A stretch of DNA of 64,000 bases, taken from Bauldia sp. Lineage in GTDB: Bacteria > Pseudomonadota > Alphaproteobacteria > Rhizobiales > Kaistiaceae. The translations under genes were made by a program, and so were the position numbers. A model generated the notes under the pieces. The model saw only the letters and a list, made by a program, of their open reading frames with translations. It did no database searches and was not told the origin of the DNA. The stretch is from contig JAHCJZ010000007.1 in assembly GCA_026126025.1 (NCBI GenBank), positions 62,001-126,000 on the forward strand. Reading direction: 5' to 3'. This document shows, one piece after another, positions 18,151-25,621 of the stretch. Each line of letters starts with the position of its first letter. Positions within the stretch are counted from its first letter, which is position 1.

Positions 18151-19926
18151 CTAGAGCCCGAAGACGTAGAGCATCGCGCCGGTCTGCTGGTTGGCCAACT
18201 CCGGCGCGCCGCCGCCGCCACCATTGGTGCCGGCGATGATCGCGACATATTGCTGGCCGTCGACCGCGAAGGTCATCGGCGCAGCCTTGATGCCGATATT
18301 GGTCGGGAACGCCCAGAGCTCTTCCAGTGTCTCGTCATTATGGGCGGTGATGCGCCCGTCACGACCGCCATGGAAGACGAGGCCGCCGGCCGTCGCCAGC
18401 ACACCGGACTCGCTCGGCTGCGGGAGCAGCAGGCGGGCGGTGATTTCGCCGGTCATCACGTCGACGCCGACGATCTGGCCGTGCGGAGCCGCCAGATCGA
18501 ACGGCGCCGGAGCCGCGAAGTCGGCGCCGATGAAGATCTGGCCCGGAGTGGGTTCTTCCGGACCAACCGTGATCGCGCTGCAGCCGTCGATGCCCGACAC
18601 GTAGTTGATGCCGGTCTCGGGGTTGTAGGCGGTCGGTTGCCACCGCACGCCGCCGAGGAGCGTCGGACAGAACGCGATGCTCGGATTGCCGTCTCGGGTC
18701 TGGCGGGTCTCGGGCAGGTAGACCTGGAGGTCGAGATCGGGATCGTACTCGACCGGCATACCGGTCTTCGGATCGAGGCCGGCCGTCCAGGTGATCTGCT
18801 CGACATACTGCGTGCCGCCGATGAACGTGCCGTCGGTGCGGTCGAGGCGGTAGTAGTAGCCGTTGCGCGCGAAGTGCACGACCATCTGCCGCATCTCGCC
18901 GTCGACTTCGGCGTCGATCAGCGCATGGACGCCGATCTCGTCATAGTCCCACGACTCGTTCGGCGTGTACTGGAAGTACCAGACGATCGACCCGTCATCG
19001 ACGTCGAAGGCGAGGGCCGAGTTGGTGTAGAGGTTGTCGCCCGGACGGTATTCGGGGTCGAACATCGGCACCGGATTGGCCGTGCCCCAGATCGTGATGT
19101 TCTGGGCCGGGTCGTAGGAACCGACCTGCCACAGCGAGCCGCCGCCGGTGCGCCACGCGGTGCCCGCCTCGTCGGCCCAGGTTTCGTGACCAGGTTCGCC
19201 GGGACCCGGAATGGTGTAGGTCCGCCATACCTCCTCGCCGGACTCGGCGTCCACGGCGGCCAGGTAGCCGCGGGTTGCCCAGTCGCCCTTCGACTGACCG
19301 ACCATGATCAGCCCCTGAGCGGGCAGCGGCGACGCGGTGAAGCCCTCGCCGATGTCGAAATCGGTGCCGGCCTCGGTGCGCGCGATCTGAACGTCGATGA
19401 GAAGCTCGCCGGTGTTCATGTCGGTCGCGGTGACGCGGCCGTCGGCAAGGTTCGCCCAGATGTTGGTGTCCCACAGCGCGACGCCGCGGCTGACCGGGAT
19501 CTCGCCCGCGTCGCGGGCCATCGCCGGGTCGGTCACGAACATGATGCGCGGATTGCTCATGTTGCTGATGTCGACGCCGTAGACGATGCCCCACGGGTCG
19601 TTGAAATACATCATGCCGTCGACAACCAGCGGACGCATCTCGAGCTGGGCGCCGCCGAACAGATTGTCGGCCGAATTGGCGAGCGCCGTCGTGATCGGGA
19701 TCGTCCACATGGCGCGCAGATCGGCGACGTTGTCGCGGTTGATCTGGTCGAGCGACGAATAGCTGTGCGACGCGTAGTTGCCGAGCTGGAGCAGCCAGTT
19801 GTGCGGCTCAGCGCCGGCATTCTCCAGTCGCTCCTGCGTGATCTGCGCGTGCGCAGGCATTGCGAGAGCAGACGCCATCAGCGCGCCCCCAATAGACAGG
19901 GCGATGCGCCCCCTCCTGTGGTGCAT
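18151..19926 (-). CDS. PQQ-dependent dehydrogenase 2 (periplasmic, Asp-x-Asp type)
   Basis: 591-residue paralogue of the dehydrogenase at 12282-14099, with signal peptide ending ALAMPAHAQ. It shares the same landmarks: WGTANP (Asn284), Asp327 and Asp329 in SWDYDEIG, the GPGEPGHETWAD block and C-terminal GAMLYVF. Asp215 (KGDWATRG) replaces the Glu metal ligand of methanol dehydrogenases and there is no vicinal Cys pair. It has GYLAAVDAESGEEVW-type propeller blades. It is expected to oxidise an alcohol in the periplasm and pass electrons to a cytochrome c, for which the neighbouring gene is the candidate. It has its own promoter and a strong leader hairpin. The metal preference (lanthanide) is inferred from the second Asp. 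Confidence 0.93.
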   Translation of the reverse strand: MHHRRGRIALSIGGALMASALAMPAHAQITQERLENAGAEPHNWLLQLGNYASHSYSSLDQINRDNVADLRAMWTIPITTALANSADNLFGGAQLEMRPLVVDGMMYFNDPWGIVYGVDISNMSNPRIMFVTDPAMARDAGEIPVSRGVALWDTNIWANLADGRVTATDMNTGELLIDVQIARTEAGTDFDIGEGFTASPLPAQGLIMVGQSKGDWATRGYLAAVDAESGEEVWRTYTIPGPGEPGHETWADEAGTAWRTGGGSLWQVGSYDPAQNITIWGTANPVPMFDPEYRPGDNLYTNSALAFDVDDGSIVWYFQYTPNESWDYDEIGVHALIDAEVDGEMRQMVVHFARNGYYYRLDRTDGTFIGGTQYVEQITWTAGLDPKTGMPVEYDPDLDLQVYLPETRQTRDGNPSIAFCPTLLGGVRWQPTAYNPETGINYVSGIDGCSAITVGPEEPTPGQIFIGADFAAPAPFDLAAPHGQIVGVDVMTGEITARLLLPQPSESGVLATAGGLVFHGGRDGRITAHNDETLEELWAFPTNIGIKAAPMTFAVDGQQYVAIIAGTNGGGGGAPELANQQTGAMLYVFGL

Positions 19927-19946
19927 TGCACTTCCTCCCGTTGATG

Positions 19947-19984
19947 GCTGTCGGCATTGATTTGATTGTGGAATTGCCGACAGC
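19947..19984. promoter_or_regulatory. Perfect inverted repeat in the leader of PQQ dehydrogenase 2
   Basis: The 10-base arms GCTGTCGGCA (19947-19956) and TGCCGACAGC (19975-19984) are perfectly complementary with an 18-base spacer. The element lies 20 to 58 bases upstream of the start codon and downstream of the predicted promoter. It may be an operator for a dimeric regulator or a leader hairpin stabilising the message. Confidence 0.6.
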
Positions 19985-20004
19985 AGCCCGTGTAGAGCTG
20001 CCTC

Positions 20005-20033
20005 ACAATAGTGTTATCCAGCGATTTGTCCAA
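20005..20033 (-). promoter_or_regulatory. Sigma-70-like promoter for PQQ dehydrogenase 2
   Basis: On the minus strand TTGGAC (-35, 20028-20033), 17 bases, then TATTGT (-10, 20005-20010). The spacing is ideal and both hexamers are reasonable. Transcription would begin near 19998, so the inverted repeat at 19947-19984 is in the 5' leader. The remaining 160 bases to cysA show nothing further that I recognise. Confidence 0.45.
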
Positions 20034-20197
20034 GCATTCATTGGCTTGGCCGTCGGCGCGCAGAGTCCTCTACCTTGACTTGCGCTGTCTTAGCCGCGGC
20101 TTGGTCAACGATTGTTGTGCGAGCGGGCAATGCGCGCCGCTGAACACGATCGCCTTGCGATCGCTCGCGATTTTGCACTGCACAATGACTGCCCGCG

Positions 20198-21250
20198 TCA
20201 GGCGGCCGGCGCCCGTTCCGGGAAGAGGCGCCAGCGGCGAACGCCGAGGCCGACGGTGCTGCCGACCGAGGGCGACAGGTCGGGCGGGATCTCGATCTCG
20301 ACGCGGTGCGCGTCCTTCCCCGCCACCACCTCGACGCGGCGCCCGGCGCCGCTCCGCCGCACCAGGCTGACCCGTCCGGGCACCCGGCCGGGACCGGGCT
20401 CGCCGAGATCGACGTCGTGCGGCCGCACGCACAGCCGCGCCGGGCCGTCGGCGATATCGGCGGCGCTGATCGCAAGGTCGGTGTCCTCGAAGGCGACGCG
20501 GCCGCCGCGGACGACGACGGGGAGCGCGCTCGATTCGCCGATGAACGAGAAGACGAAGGGCGACGCCGGGCTGTCATAGATCTCGTCGGCGCTGCCGATC
20601 TGCTCGATCCGCCCCTGGCTCATCACCACGACGCGGTCGGCGAGCTCGATCGCCTCCTCCTGGTCGTGGGTGACGAAGACGGTGGTGTGGCCGGTCTTGT
20701 CGTGGAGCTCGCGCAGCCAGCGGCGGAGCTCGCGGCGCACCTGCGCGTCGAGCGCACCGAACGGCTCGTCGAGAAGGAGAACGCGCGGATCGATGGCGAG
20801 CGCGCGGGCGAGGGCGACGCGCTGGCGCTGCCCGCCGGAGAGCTGCGCGGGGAAGCGGTCCTCGAGGCCGGAGAGCTGGACGAGATCGAGGAGCTGGACG
20901 GCGCGGCTGCGGATCTCCGCCCGCGCCGGCCGCCGCGCCCGCGGCCGGACCCGAAGCCCGAAGCCGATATTCTCTGCCACCGTCATGTGGCGGAAGAGCG
21001 CGTAGTGCTGGAAGACGAAGCCGACATTCCGCTCCTGGACCGTCTTCCGCGATGCGTCCTCGTCGCCGAACAGCACGGTGCCCGCGGTCGGCATTTCGAG
21101 GCCGGCGATGAGGCGCAGCAGCGTCGTCTTGCCCGAGCCGGAGGGTCCGAGCAGCGCGATCAGCTCGCCGGAGCGGATCGTGAGCGACACGTCGTTCAGC
21201 GCCGGGTAGCGGCCGAACTCCTTGCGAACGTCGACGATGCTGATGTCCAT
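20198..21250 (-). CDS. cysA: Sulfate/thiosulfate ABC transporter ATP-binding protein CysA
   Basis: 350-residue ATPase energising sulfate and thiosulfate import. Walker A is GPSGSGKTT, the Q-loop lies in [16 protein letters not shown], the signature is [16 protein letters not shown], Walker B is [11 protein letters not shown] and the switch His is in [10 protein letters not shown]. The C-terminal TOBE-like domain (residues about 240-345; [14 protein letters not shown]) is the regulatory region of CysA-type ATPases. The start at 21250 has an AGGAGG ribosome site. It is the last gene of sbp-cysT-cysW-cysA, 11 bases after cysW. Confidence 0.96.
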   Translation of the reverse strand: MDISIVDVRKEFGRYPALNDVSLTIRSGELIALLGPSGSGKTTLLRLIAGLEMPTAGTVLFGDEDASRKTVQERNVGFVFQHYALFRHMTVAENIGFGLRVRPRARRPARAEIRSRAVQLLDLVQLSGLEDRFPAQLSGGQRQRVALARALAIDPRVLLLDEPFGALDAQVRRELRRWLRELHDKTGHTTVFVTHDQEEAIELADRVVVMSQGRIEQIGSADEIYDSPASPFVFSFIGESSALPVVVRGGRVAFEDTDLAISAADIADGPARLCVRPHDVDLGEPGPGRVPGRVSLVRRSGAGRRVEVVAGKDAHRVEIEIPPDLSPSVGSTVGLGVRRWRLFPERAPAA

Positions 21251-21261
21251 CCGTGGGCCTC

Positions 21262-22155
21262 CTAATGCCCACCGCGCGTGGCGGCCAGCTGGTCCGCATA
21301 GCGCCATTCGAGCCAGGTCTTGATGATGAGGGTGATGAGCGCGAGGCCCGCCAGCACGGCGGCCATGGTGAAGGCGGCGACCAGCGCCGAGGCGCGGAAC
21401 TCCTGGTAATAGAGCTCGATCTGGAGCGGCATGGTCACGGTCTCGCCGCGCAGCTTGCCCGAGATCACCGCGACGGCGCCGAACTCGCCCATCGCCCGCG
21501 CATTGCAGAGGAGCACGCCGTAGAGCAGCGCCCATTTCACGTTGGGCAGCGTGGTGTGCCAGAAAGTCCGCAGCCCGCTCGCGCCGAGCGACAGCGCTGC
21601 CTCCTCGTCGCCGGTGCCCTGCTCCTGCATCAGCGGGATGAGCTCGCGCGCGATGAAGGGGAAGGTGACGAAGATCGTCGCCAGCACGATGCCGGGCACG
21701 GCGAAGATGATGCGGATGTTGAAGTCTTCCAGCAGCCAGCCGCCGATCGGCGTGAACGGGCCGAGGAGGATGATGTAGACCATGCCGGCGACGACCGGCG
21801 ACACCGAGAACGGCAGGTCGATCAGCGTCACCAGGAAGGCGCGGCCAGGGAAGCGGTATTTGGCGACGGCCCAAGCCGCCGCGACGCCGAAGACGAGGTT
21901 GCACGGCACCGCGATCGCCGCCACCAGCAGCGTCAGCAGCACCGCGTCCATGGCGTCGGGGTCTTGGAAGGTCGCCAGTGCCTGGTCGAGGCCGAGACGG
22001 AGCGCCTGGCTGAACACCGCCACCAGCGGCATCACCAGCAGAAGCGCGAGGATCGCGATCGTGAGGCCGATCAGCAGGCGGCGGACCGCCGGCGATTCGG
22101 TCGTCGCGTCGCGCAGCGCGCGGCGGCGGACGCGGGGCGCGTTGGCGTCAGACAC
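21262..22155 (-). CDS. cysW: Sulfate ABC transporter permease CysW
   Basis: 297-residue inner-membrane permease with a cytoplasmic N-terminal arm ([14 protein letters not shown]) and six membrane segments starting [20 protein letters not shown]. The EAA loop that docks with CysA is visible ([20 protein letters not shown]). [20 protein letters not shown] is the CysW-specific motif after the EAA loop. The start overlaps the stop of cysT by eight bases, so translation is coupled. With CysT it forms the heterodimeric channel. Confidence 0.95.
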   Translation of the reverse strand: MSDANAPRVRRRALRDATTESPAVRRLLIGLTIAILALLLVMPLVAVFSQALRLGLDQALATFQDPDAMDAVLLTLLVAAIAVPCNLVFGVAAAWAVAKYRFPGRAFLVTLIDLPFSVSPVVAGMVYIILLGPFTPIGGWLLEDFNIRIIFAVPGIVLATIFVTFPFIARELIPLMQEQGTGDEEAALSLGASGLRTFWHTTLPNVKWALLYGVLLCNARAMGEFGAVAVISGKLRGETVTMPLQIELYYQEFRASALVAAFTMAAVLAGLALITLIIKTWLEWRYADQLAATRGGH

Positions 22156-22996
22156 GGCCGAACCTCCGGTTGCTCCAGGCCTGGATCAGGTTGATGGCGA
22201 GGAGGATGGCGAACGACACCATCAGCATCACCGCCGCGATTGCGGCCGCCGCATGCAGCGCGATCGCGTTGTGGCCGCGCTGCGCCAGCCACTCGACGAT
22301 GAGCACGGGAAGGATGGTGACGCCGGTTCCGGTGCCGGCGATGAAGATCACCGAGCCGTACTCGCCGACCGCGCGGGCGAAGGCGAGCGCGAAGCCGGTC
22401 AGGATCGCCGGCAGCAGCGTTGGCAGGATCACCCGGCGGATCGTCGTGAAGCGCCGCGCGCCGAGCGTCGCGGCGGCCTCCTCGACCTGGCGGTCGAGGT
22501 CCTCCAGCACCGGCTGGACGGTGCGCACCACGAAGGGCAGGCCGATGAAGACGAGCGCAATCCACACGCCGATCGGCGTGTAGGAGATCATGATGTCGGG
22601 CGCGAACAGCCGGCCGATCCAGCCATTGGGCGAATAGACCCAGCCGAGCGAGATGCCGGCGACCGCCGTCGGCAGCGCGAAGGGCAGGTCGATGATGGCG
22701 TCGAGCAGCCGGCGCCCGGGGAAGCGGTAGCGCACCAGCACCCAGGCGATGACCACGCCGATAACGACGTTGAAGAGCGCGGCCAGCGCCGAGGCGCCGA
22801 AGCTCAGCTTCAGCGCGGCGAGGAAGCGCGGGCCGGTGACGATCCTCTCGAAGGTCGCCCAGTCGAGCTCGAAGGTCTTGAGGAAGAGGCCGGCGATCGG
22901 AATGAGGACGATGATGGCAAGGTAGGCAATGGTGAAACCGAACGCCATCCGGAAACCGGGAATGATGCTCGGTTCGCGGAACCTGAAGCGCGCCAT
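22148..22996 (-). CDS. cysT: Sulfate ABC transporter permease CysT (CysU)
   Basis: 282-residue inner-membrane permease. It starts MARFRFREPSIIPGFRMAFG with a GGAGGAG site; this 'PGF' N-terminus is typical of CysT. Six membrane segments follow, with the EAA loop EEAAATLGARRFTTIRRVIL and the downstream FARAVGEYGSVIFIAGT motif of sulfate permeases. It lies 80 bases after the binding-protein gene, across a strong hairpin, and overlaps cysW. Confidence 0.95.
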   Translation of the reverse strand: MARFRFREPSIIPGFRMAFGFTIAYLAIIVLIPIAGLFLKTFELDWATFERIVTGPRFLAALKLSFGASALAALFNVVIGVVIAWVLVRYRFPGRRLLDAIIDLPFALPTAVAGISLGWVYSPNGWIGRLFAPDIMISYTPIGVWIALVFIGLPFVVRTVQPVLEDLDRQVEEAAATLGARRFTTIRRVILPTLLPAILTGFALAFARAVGEYGSVIFIAGTGTGVTILPVLIVEWLAQRGHNAIALHAAAAIAAVMLMVSFAILLAINLIQAWSNRRFGRV

Positions 22997-23021
22997 GACT
23001 CCTCCGCTTGCCTGACACGCT

Positions 23022-23054
23022 GCGGGCCGCAAGACGATCGATCTTGCGGCCCGC
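23022..23054 (-). terminator. Intra-operon hairpin between sbp and cysT
   Basis: A perfect 13-bp stem, GCGGGCCGCAAGA / TCTTGCGGCCCGC, with a 7-base loop and no T-tract. Hairpins like this behind binding-protein genes usually protect the upstream message or partly stop transcription, so that more binding protein than permease is made. That role is inferred from position. Confidence 0.6.
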
Positions 23055-23076
23055 CTCGGTCCGGCAGATGCCGGTA

Positions 23077-24096
23077 CTAGAAGGGCGAATAGATCTGGTC
23101 GAAGATCCCGCCGTCGTCGAAATGCGTGGCCTGCGCCTCGACCCAGCCGCCAAAAACGTCGTCGATCGTTATCAGACGAACCTCGGGGAAGCGAGCAACG
23201 TCCTCGGCGTTGGCGAACTCCGGATAGCGCGGCCGGTAGTAGTTGGCCGCGATCAGCTGCTGGGCCTCAGGCGTATAGAGGCCCTCCAGATAGGCCTGCG
23301 CGATGTCGCGCGTGCCCTTAGAGTCCGCGTTCACGTCGACGATGGCGACCTTGATCTCGGCGAGGATCGAGATCGACGGCACGACGATCTCATACTGGCC
23401 CTCGCCAAGCTCGTTGAGGATCAGGAACGCCTCGTTCTCCCACGAGATGAAGACGTCGCCGACGCCGTTCTGCACGAAGGTGTTGGTCGAGCCGCGGGCG
23501 CCGGAATCGAGCACCGGGACGTGGCGGTAGAGCTCGGCCACGAAGTCCTGCGCAGCCTGCGCGTCGCCGCCGGTGCGCTCCAGCTCGTAGGCCCAGGCGG
23601 CAAGGTAGTTCCACCGGGCGCCGCCGCTGGTCTTGGGGTTCGGGGTGATGACCTGGACGCCGTCCTGGATCAGATCGTCCCAGTCCTCGATGCCGTGCGG
23701 GTTGCCGGCGCGCACGACGAAGACGATGGTCGAGGTGTAGGGCGACGACCCTTCCGGGAACTCCGCCTCCCAGCCCGGCTCGATGAGGCCGCCGCGCTCG
23801 ATGGCGAGCACGTCGCCGGCGAGCGGGAAGGTGACGAGGTCGGCGGGAAGGCCGTCGAGCACGGCATTCACCTGGGCGCCCGAGCCGCCATGGGAATTGG
23901 TGATGTTGAGCGTCTCGCCATGCTCGTCCCGCCACTGCGCGGCGAAGATCTCGCCATAGGCGCGGTAGAGCTCGCGGGTCGGGTCATAGGACACGTTGAC
24001 GAGTTCGCGGGACTGGGCGGCGGCCGGCAGGGCCGCAGCCAGGGAGAGGGCGGCCGCCGTGGCGAGCGACGCAACCCGTATGGTGCGTTTGGTCAT
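23077..24096 (-). CDS. sbp: Periplasmic sulfate-binding protein
   Basis: 339-residue solute-binding protein with signal peptide ALSLAAALPAAAQS. The mature part shows the sulfate-binding signatures: LVNVSYDPTRELYRAYGEIF at the N-terminus, HGGSGAQVNAVLDGLPADLV, NPKTSGGARWNYLAAW and GVGDVFISWENEAFL. It captures sulfate (or thiosulfate; Sbp and CysP cannot be told apart with certainty here) and delivers it to CysTWA. It is the first gene of the operon; a 150-base gap with a candidate Rrf2 site separates it from the regulator gene upstream. Confidence 0.94.
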   Translation of the reverse strand: MTKRTIRVASLATAAALSLAAALPAAAQSRELVNVSYDPTRELYRAYGEIFAAQWRDEHGETLNITNSHGGSGAQVNAVLDGLPADLVTFPLAGDVLAIERGGLIEPGWEAEFPEGSSPYTSTIVFVVRAGNPHGIEDWDDLIQDGVQVITPNPKTSGGARWNYLAAWAYELERTGGDAQAAQDFVAELYRHVPVLDSGARGSTNTFVQNGVGDVFISWENEAFLILNELGEGQYEIVVPSISILAEIKVAIVDVNADSKGTRDIAQAYLEGLYTPEAQQLIAANYYRPRYPEFANAEDVARFPEVRLITIDDVFGGWVEAQATHFDDGGIFDQIYSPF

Positions 24097-24142
24097 GCGA
24101 TGTCTCCTGCATGGCCGGCCGTCCTGACCGGCTAACGCTAAT

Positions 24143-24156
24143 AACTCTACCGAGTT
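24143..24156. promoter_or_regulatory. Short dyad upstream of sbp, candidate Rrf2 operator
   Basis: Arms AACTC and GAGTT separated by TACC (AACTCTACCGAGTT), 47 bases upstream of the sbp start in an otherwise unstructured gap and next to the Rrf2 gene. Rrf2 regulators such as CymR and IscR bind short A/T-flanked dyads of this size. Assignment is by position and symmetry only. Confidence 0.4.
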
Positions 24157-24246
24157 TGTCGTCTTTCACCACGAACGGCAACCCGCATCCTGCCACAGGG
24201 GTCGCATCCGTCAGCGCGAAAATTCGATCGTGAGGAGAAAATCTTT

Positions 24247-24735
24247 CTACGCACCATGGGTCGGCTCCACGATCGGTAGGGGCGAAAGGACTTCCGCGGA
24301 ATCGCTTTCGGCAGGAAGGGGCGAAAGGCCGCCGGCGATTGCGTCGGCGATGGTGGTGCGATCGAACACCTGGCGCGCGGAATCGGCGACCAGTGCGAAC
24401 ACCCGACGGATCTCGCAGCTCGCCTCGTCGACGCAATCCTGGCAGCGCCGGTAGGCGATGCGGCTGAGGCAGGGCAGTGGCGCGATCGGCCCGTCCATCA
24501 GCCGGAGGATCTGGCCGAAGGTGATCTCGCTCGCCGGGCGCAGCAGCCGGTAGCCGCCGAACCGGCCGCGCTGGCTCTGGATCACGCCGTGGCGCTTCAG
24601 GTCGAGGAGGATCTGTTCGAGGAACTTCTTCGGGATGCTCTGCCCCTCGGCGATCTCGGCGATCACAAGGGAATCCTCGGCCCGGGCCAGCGCCATGAGC
24701 GCGCGCAGCGCGTATTTGGCCTTCTGCGAAATCAT
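24247..24735 (-). CDS. Rrf2 family transcriptional regulator
   Basis: 162 residues. The winged helix-turn-helix is at residues 1-75 (MISQKAKYALRALMALARAE, AEGQSIPKKFLEQILLDLKR, SQRGRFGGYRL). After it comes a Cys cluster at the usual cofactor place (PCLSRIAYRRCQDCVDEASC), though its spacing differs from the three-Cys Fe-S site of IscR. The last 25 residues are Pro/Ser-rich and unlike relatives. It lies directly upstream of sbp-cysTWA in the same direction. By analogy with CymR, an Rrf2 protein that controls cysteine and sulfur genes, control of sulfate uptake in response to sulfur or Fe-S status is likely; this is inferred from context. Confidence 0.88.
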   Translation of the reverse strand: MISQKAKYALRALMALARAEDSLVIAEIAEGQSIPKKFLEQILLDLKRHGVIQSQRGRFGGYRLLRPASEITFGQILRLMDGPIAPLPCLSRIAYRRCQDCVDEASCEIRRVFALVADSARQVFDRTTIADAIAGGLSPLPAESDSAEVLSPLPIVEPTHGA

Positions 24736-24989
24736 TGGTCGCGCAGTACCCCAAAGCCGATCGGAACGCTAGAGATTAGACCGGCATCGGCGCAGCGTCC
24801 TTGCGCACCTCCGGTCCACGGAGAACGCGGCGCGCCGCCTCCTGCGATCCTCGCTGGCGGGTTGTCGGCCGCACCCGGCGCCACTACGCTCCGTCGCGGG
24901 GACGGATCATCGCCGGGCCGCGCTCGCAATCGGGGCGCGGTCTTCTGCCACTGCGCCGGATTGCCGGCGCCCATCCGGATCCCCCCTTC

Positions 24990-25529
24990 ATGCCCCGTAG
25001 AGCAGCGCTTCTCCTCGCTTTTCTCGCCGCCGCCCCGACCGTCGCCTTCGCCCAACGACAGGCGGTTCTCCTCTCTGACTTCGAGCCGATGGTCTTCGAG
25101 GTCACCGCCTATGGCTATCTGCCGGGCTATGTCTACGACTGTCCCGGCTATATCGGCGACACGCCGAGCGCGACCGTCTCCTACACCAAGCAGAGCCCGG
25201 GCCAGTGGGCCCAGCTCGCCTTCGGCGTCGACACGTCGCTCGACACCGTGCTCTTCATCCGCGAGCGCAATACCGGCCGGATCTGGTGCGACGACGACAG
25301 CCGCGGCAACGGCAACCCGCTGGTCGTGATCGGCGACGCTCAGAGCGGCGTCTACGACATCTATGTCGGCCTCTATCAGGAGCGCGAGCGCTCCTACAGG
25401 GCGATCAACGTCCGCCTGGAGTTCGACGACGCGGTGCGCGGCGGCAGCGGCAACAATATCGGCGCGCCGCAGCTCGCCCTGCCGCCGGGCAATGGCGGCT
25501 TCGCGGGTCCGCAGATCGTGCCGCAATAG
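24990..25529 (+). CDS. Secreted PPC-like beta-sandwich protein
   Basis: 179 residues with signal peptide MPRRAALLLAFLAAAPTVAFAQ. The central part (residues about 70-145) has the pattern of bacterial pre-peptidase C-terminal domains: a DTVLFIRERNTGRIWCDDDS block with the Asp-rich turn, then GVYDIYVGLYQ. The rest (YVYDCPGYIGDTPSATVSYT) and the Asn/Gly/Pro-rich tail (GGSGNNIGAPQLALPPGNGG) are not recognised. Two cysteines may form a disulfide. Such domains usually accompany secreted enzymes; here it stands alone, so the role is unknown. The 254 bases upstream, shared with the divergent Rrf2 gene, hold no other feature that I can see. Confidence 0.7.
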   Translation: MPRRAALLLAFLAAAPTVAFAQRQAVLLSDFEPMVFEVTAYGYLPGYVYDCPGYIGDTPSATVSYTKQSPGQWAQLAFGVDTSLDTVLFIRERNTGRIWCDDDSRGNGNPLVVIGDAQSGVYDIYVGLYQERERSYRAINVRLEFDDAVRGGSGNNIGAPQLALPPGNGGFAGPQIVPQ

Positions 25530-25577
25530 CGCCTCCGGGCGCCGCCGCGCGGCGAGACCGCCGCGCATGTGAAGGGT

Positions 25578-25605
25578 GGTCACCGCGGCCGTTGCCGCGG
25601 TGACC
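25578..25605. terminator. Bidirectional terminator hairpin
   Basis: A perfect 12-bp stem, GGTCACCGCGGC / GCCGCGGTGACC, with loop CGTT, in the convergent gap between the PPC-like gene and the beta-propeller gene. T-tracts are poor on both sides. Confidence 0.6.
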
Positions 25606-25621
25606 CTTGCCGTGGCGATCA

